DNA of 7,960 nucleotides, from the NCBI GenBank assembly GCA_900547445.1, contig URGJ01000033.1:1-7960 (forward strand). The letters run 5' to 3'. Below, in pieces: positions 5,780 to 7,960 of this stretch (its first letter is position 1; every line of letters starts with the position of its first letter). This stretch comes from an uncultured Oscillospiraceae bacterium. GTDB taxonomy: Bacteria; Bacillota; Clostridia; Oscillospirales; Acutalibacteraceae. The notes beneath the pieces are model-generated. The model did no database searches. It worked only from the letters and a program-made list of their open reading frames with translations, and was not told where the DNA came from. A program made the translations under genes and the position numbers.

Positions 5780-6661
5780 TCAAATCTCCTTGTAAAGCCC
5801 GTCGTCAGCCATTTTATTTAAAGCCGATGACACCATAGCCTTATCCGCTTTATAGGTAACTCCGTACCATTTATCCTCGGCAATAAGGACCTTGACGCGC
5901 TTTTCGCCTGTTTCGATAAGCTTGGTTACCACGCTCGGCAGATAATACTCGGATTTCGGAGCATTAATCTTTTCCTTTAAAAATTCCTTAAAGCCCTCCT
6001 CTGCATAGCGGAACAGGTCGGGCATAAAGCCCCACAAATTCATCGAAACCACCGTATCCGGCGACATTGCCGTCCAGGTATTCCCGTCGTCCTCGGTGTA
6101 TTTGCAGTCCACAATTTTGGTTCTTTCGGTAACGGACTTAAGCTCCCCGTTTTCAATCTCGCATACGCCTCTTGAAACGGAACCGTTTTCGGTAAGGGTG
6201 TTTGAAAGCCTGAAGCCTACCATGCAGTAGTCCTTATCGTTGTTTCTTAAAAAGTCCGCCATATGTAAAAAGGCGGTCTTGCCGTAATAATCGTCGGCGT
6301 TGATAACCGCAAACGGCTCCTTTACAACATCCTTACAGCAAAGCACAGCGTGCGCCGTACCCCATGGCTTTTCTCTGTCGGACGGACAGGTAAATCCCTC
6401 AGGCAGCTTATCGGTCTCCTGAAAGACATACTCGGTCTTAACCATTTTCTCTATATGCTTTGCGGTAACAGCCTTAAAATCTTCCTCAATGGCGTGCTTT
6501 ATAACAAAAACAACCTTATTGAAGCCTGCCTTTACCGCGTCGTATACAGAATAATCAAGCAGTATTTCCCCGTTCTTCCCGATAGGCGCTATCTGCTTTA
6601 ATCCTCCGAAGCGGCTTCCCATTCCCGCCGCCATTACTACAAGCGTAATATCCTTATTCAT
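5780..6661 (-). CDS. Sugar-1-phosphate nucleotidyltransferase (probable HexNAc-1-P uridylyltransferase)
   Basis: A 293-residue Rossmann-like NTP transferase. It has the N-terminal nucleotide signature VMAAGMGSRFGGLKQ (9-23), KPWGTAHAVL (98-107), the metal-binding INADDYYG (120-127), SRGVCEI (163-169), SMNLWGF (206-212) and a closing KWYGVTYKAD (264-273). It belongs to the GlmU/GalU/RmlA-like superfamily but has no GlmU acyltransferase domain. In this operon it directly follows an N-acetylhexosamine 1-kinase, so the likely reaction is HexNAc-1-P plus UTP to UDP-HexNAc plus PPi. That substrate assignment is inference from context; a glucose- or mannose-1-P enzyme cannot be excluded. The ATG at 6661 has an AGGAAGGA ribosome site. 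It ends with TGA 3 nt before nagB, and 27 nt separate it from the kinase. Confidence 0.85.
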   Translation of the reverse strand: MNKDITLVVMAAGMGSRFGGLKQIAPIGKNGEILLDYSVYDAVKAGFNKVVFVIKHAIEEDFKAVTAKHIEKMVKTEYVFQETDKLPEGFTCPSDREKPWGTAHAVLCCKDVVKEPFAVINADDYYGKTAFLHMADFLRNNDKDYCMVGFRLSNTLTENGSVSRGVCEIENGELKSVTERTKIVDCKYTEDDGNTWTAMSPDTVVSMNLWGFMPDLFRYAEEGFKEFLKEKINAPKSEYYLPSVVTKLIETGEKRVKVLIAEDKWYGVTYKADKAMVSSALNKMADDGLYKEI

Positions 6662-6688
6662 AAAATCCTTCCTTATCCAAACAGGTTA

Positions 6689-7789
6689 TCAGTTCTTAAC
6701 ATTCTTAAATTCACGCATTACAAACTCATTAATTTTATCCCACTGTGCTTCCATGTCCGAAACAAGCTTAAACTGTGTTCTGCACCTGTCCAAATTATGT
6801 TCCTTTCGGGAAATTTTGAAATATGTATCTCCATCAAGATAATCTGTCAAAAAACGCATTCCGCACTCGAGCGTCATAAGCTTTGCGCCTATAGTAAGCG
6901 ATATTGCTTCCTTTTCGGTCATGGTCTCACCGCAAGCGTCAAAAAATCCCTTTGTATAGCTTTCAAAAAGAGGAAATGAAAAATTAACCTTGCTTAAATC
7001 GGGCTCGTCCTCCGCTCCGGTTGAAGCACCGAAGCGTATTGAATCTCCGTAATCGTAAGCTCTGAGCCCCGGCATCACCGTATCAAGGTCGATGACACAT
7101 ATCGTTTTACCGCTTTCCTTGTCAAACATACAGTTATTAAGCTTTGTGTCATTATGCGTTACTCTTAACGGTATTTCACCTTTTTCAAGCATGTCTGTAA
7201 GTGCCGACATTTCTTTTACTCTCGCATTTACAAACTCGATTTCTTTTTGCACGGCACCTGACCTGCCGCAAGTGTCTTCTTTTACAGCCTTTTTGAAAGC
7301 CTCGTGCCTTACCGGAGTATTATGAAAATTCGGAATAATTTCGTGCAGCCTTTCTGCCGGAAAATCCGCGAGTAAATTTTGAAAATTACCAAATGCATAT
7401 CCGCAGTTATAAAAGTCCTCGGGTTTCTCTATTTTTTCATAGCAGACCGCATCATTTATAAAAATATAACTGCGCCAGCTTTTGCCTTCTTTATCGGTAA
7501 AATGATTTTTTCCGTCTTTTGTTTTAACAATATTTAAAGTTTCCCTTAAAATATCTCCGCTTTTTTCGGCTATTTTTGTTTTTAAAAAAGAAGTTACATT
7601 TTCAATATTTTCCATTAATGCATCTATATCCGGGAAAATGTTATTATTTATTTGCTGTAAAATGTACAGGGCGCTTTTTTCACCGTTCCTACATTCCACT
7701 TTAAAGGTCGTATTTATGTGTCCGTTCCCGTACGGTATACAGGTAATCGGTTCTCCGTTATAGTTAAAAGCTGATAATATTTCTTTCAT
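6689..7789 (-). CDS. nahK: N-acetylhexosamine 1-kinase-like phosphotransferase
   Basis: A 366-residue APH/choline-kinase-fold protein. The start YGNGHINTTFKV (20-31) forms the nucleotide loop, and YILQQINNNIFPD (42-54) carries the substrate-side features of NahK-type kinases. The catalytic loop is THNDTKLNNCMFD (211-223) with Asp214, followed by the metal-binding VIDLDTVMPGL (232-242) and DYGDSIRFGA (246-255). The HNDTKLNN and IDLDTVMPGL blocks are shared with bifidobacterial NahK (LnpB), which phosphorylates GlcNAc and GalNAc at C1 in lacto-N-biose/galacto-N-biose use (established for that family). The substrate here is inferred. The ATG at 7789 has GAGGA about 8 nt upstream. It is first in the operon kinase-nucleotidyltransferase-nagB-nagA. 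The gene ends in TGA followed directly by TAA. The regulatory region is short and partly occupied by a structured relic. Confidence 0.85.
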   Translation of the reverse strand: MKEILSAFNYNGEPITCIPYGNGHINTTFKVECRNGEKSALYILQQINNNIFPDIDALMENIENVTSFLKTKIAEKSGDILRETLNIVKTKDGKNHFTDKEGKSWRSYIFINDAVCYEKIEKPEDFYNCGYAFGNFQNLLADFPAERLHEIIPNFHNTPVRHEAFKKAVKEDTCGRSGAVQKEIEFVNARVKEMSALTDMLEKGEIPLRVTHNDTKLNNCMFDKESGKTICVIDLDTVMPGLRAYDYGDSIRFGASTGAEDEPDLSKVNFSFPLFESYTKGFFDACGETMTEKEAISLTIGAKLMTLECGMRFLTDYLDGDTYFKISRKEHNLDRCRTQFKLVSDMEAQWDKINEFVMREFKNVKN

Positions 7790-7865
7790 TGTTTATATCC
7801 TCGTATAATAAAGTAGTAGTTTTTAGTGTCCATCTCAAATGACATATGCTACACTGTAAATGGTG

Positions 7866-7923
7866 CTGTGGATTGGTTCTCGCTTCCTACCGCATGACGG
7901 TTTCGGAAAGGCTCCAACCACAG
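7866..7923 (-). other. Strong three-part RNA hairpin upstream of the kinase gene
   Basis: CTGTGGATTGG (7866-7876) pairs with CCAACCACAG (7914-7923), leaving one bulged A. Inside it CTTCC (7883-7887) pairs with GGAAA (7905-7909, using one G-U pair on the minus-strand RNA). Innermost, ACCG (7889-7892) pairs with CGGT (7898-7901) around a 5-nt loop. No U-run follows on either strand, so it is not an ordinary terminator. It begins about 75 nt upstream of the kinase ATG. On the minus strand the apical part reads GTC ATG CGG TAG GAA GCG AGA ACC. This resembles the end of an IS605-type tnpB gene (VMKQEA-like) overlapping its guide-RNA scaffold, but I cannot confirm this. A leader RNA controlling the operon is the alternative. 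Confidence 0.45.
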
Positions 7924-7960
7924 ACCTTTGCAGTATTGTTAATCAGTTAGATACCGCCCG

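Noticed and set aside
7805..7832. TGGACA-16 bp-TATTAT as promoter of the kinase operon (minus strand)
   Set aside because: The boxes are fair, but the predicted transcription start would fall on the ribosome binding site about 8-9 nt before the ATG, leaving no usable leader. The real promoter is probably elsewhere or upstream of the window.
1..7960. CRISPR array, tRNA or rRNA genes, or a defence island
   Set aside because: There are no regularly spaced repeats, cloverleaf or rRNA-like stretches, and no nuclease, methylase or toxin-antitoxin motifs in any frame.

Overview
The window looks like a chromosomal piece of a gut-type Bacillota, most likely a Clostridia/Oscillospirales relative. This is inferred from moderate G+C, strong AGGAGG-type ribosome sites, tightly packed sugar-catabolism operons, and IS21/IS256/IS3-type debris. 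It cannot be named to species. All intact genes lie on the minus strand, so the biological reading order runs from high to low coordinates.

Right part (about 7960 to 3992): a clean four-gene operon in the order nahK-like N-acetylhexosamine 1-kinase, sugar-1-phosphate nucleotidyltransferase, nagB and nagA. Gaps are 27, 3 and 9 nt. Together these would phosphorylate N-acetylhexosamines at C1 and activate them to nucleotide sugars (kinase plus nucleotidyltransferase). They would also degrade GlcNAc-6-P to fructose-6-P, acetate and ammonia (NagA plus NagB), which fits growth on host glycans such as mucin or milk-type oligosaccharides. Upstream of the kinase, at the window edge, is a well-paired RNA hairpin that may be a transposon (TnpB/IS605) relic or a leader RNA.

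Middle part (about 3991 to 1858): a graveyard with no intact gene. From right to left it holds a 161-bp element with IS3-like terminal inverted repeats, a plus-strand internal piece of an IS21 istA gene, and the left end of another IS21 with the istA promoter and N-terminal part on the minus strand. Next come a frameshifted ADP-ribosylglycohydrolase-like gene fragment on the plus strand, an internal IS256 transposase fragment, a secreted carbohydrate-binding-like domain fragment, and the C-terminus of a Gfo/Idh/MocA oxidoreductase. The joins are abrupt and several fragments are internal pieces of genes, so this is a mosaic rather than a set of simple insertions.

Left part (1855 to 1): the remains of a 2-keto-3-deoxygluconate/uronate operon. 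A Gfo/Idh/MocA oxidoreductase is broken by one single-base deletion and one in-frame TGA. It is followed by an intact eda (KDPG aldolase, TTG start, short C-terminus) and the start of kdgK (KDG kinase), which runs off the window.

I do not see a convincing new defence or mobile system. The items most worth a second look are the fragment mosaic with four separate one-base deletions, the 161-bp IS3-type miniature element with flanking 9-bp direct repeats, the hairpin upstream of the kinase, and the kinase/nucleotidyltransferase pairing with NagA/NagB.
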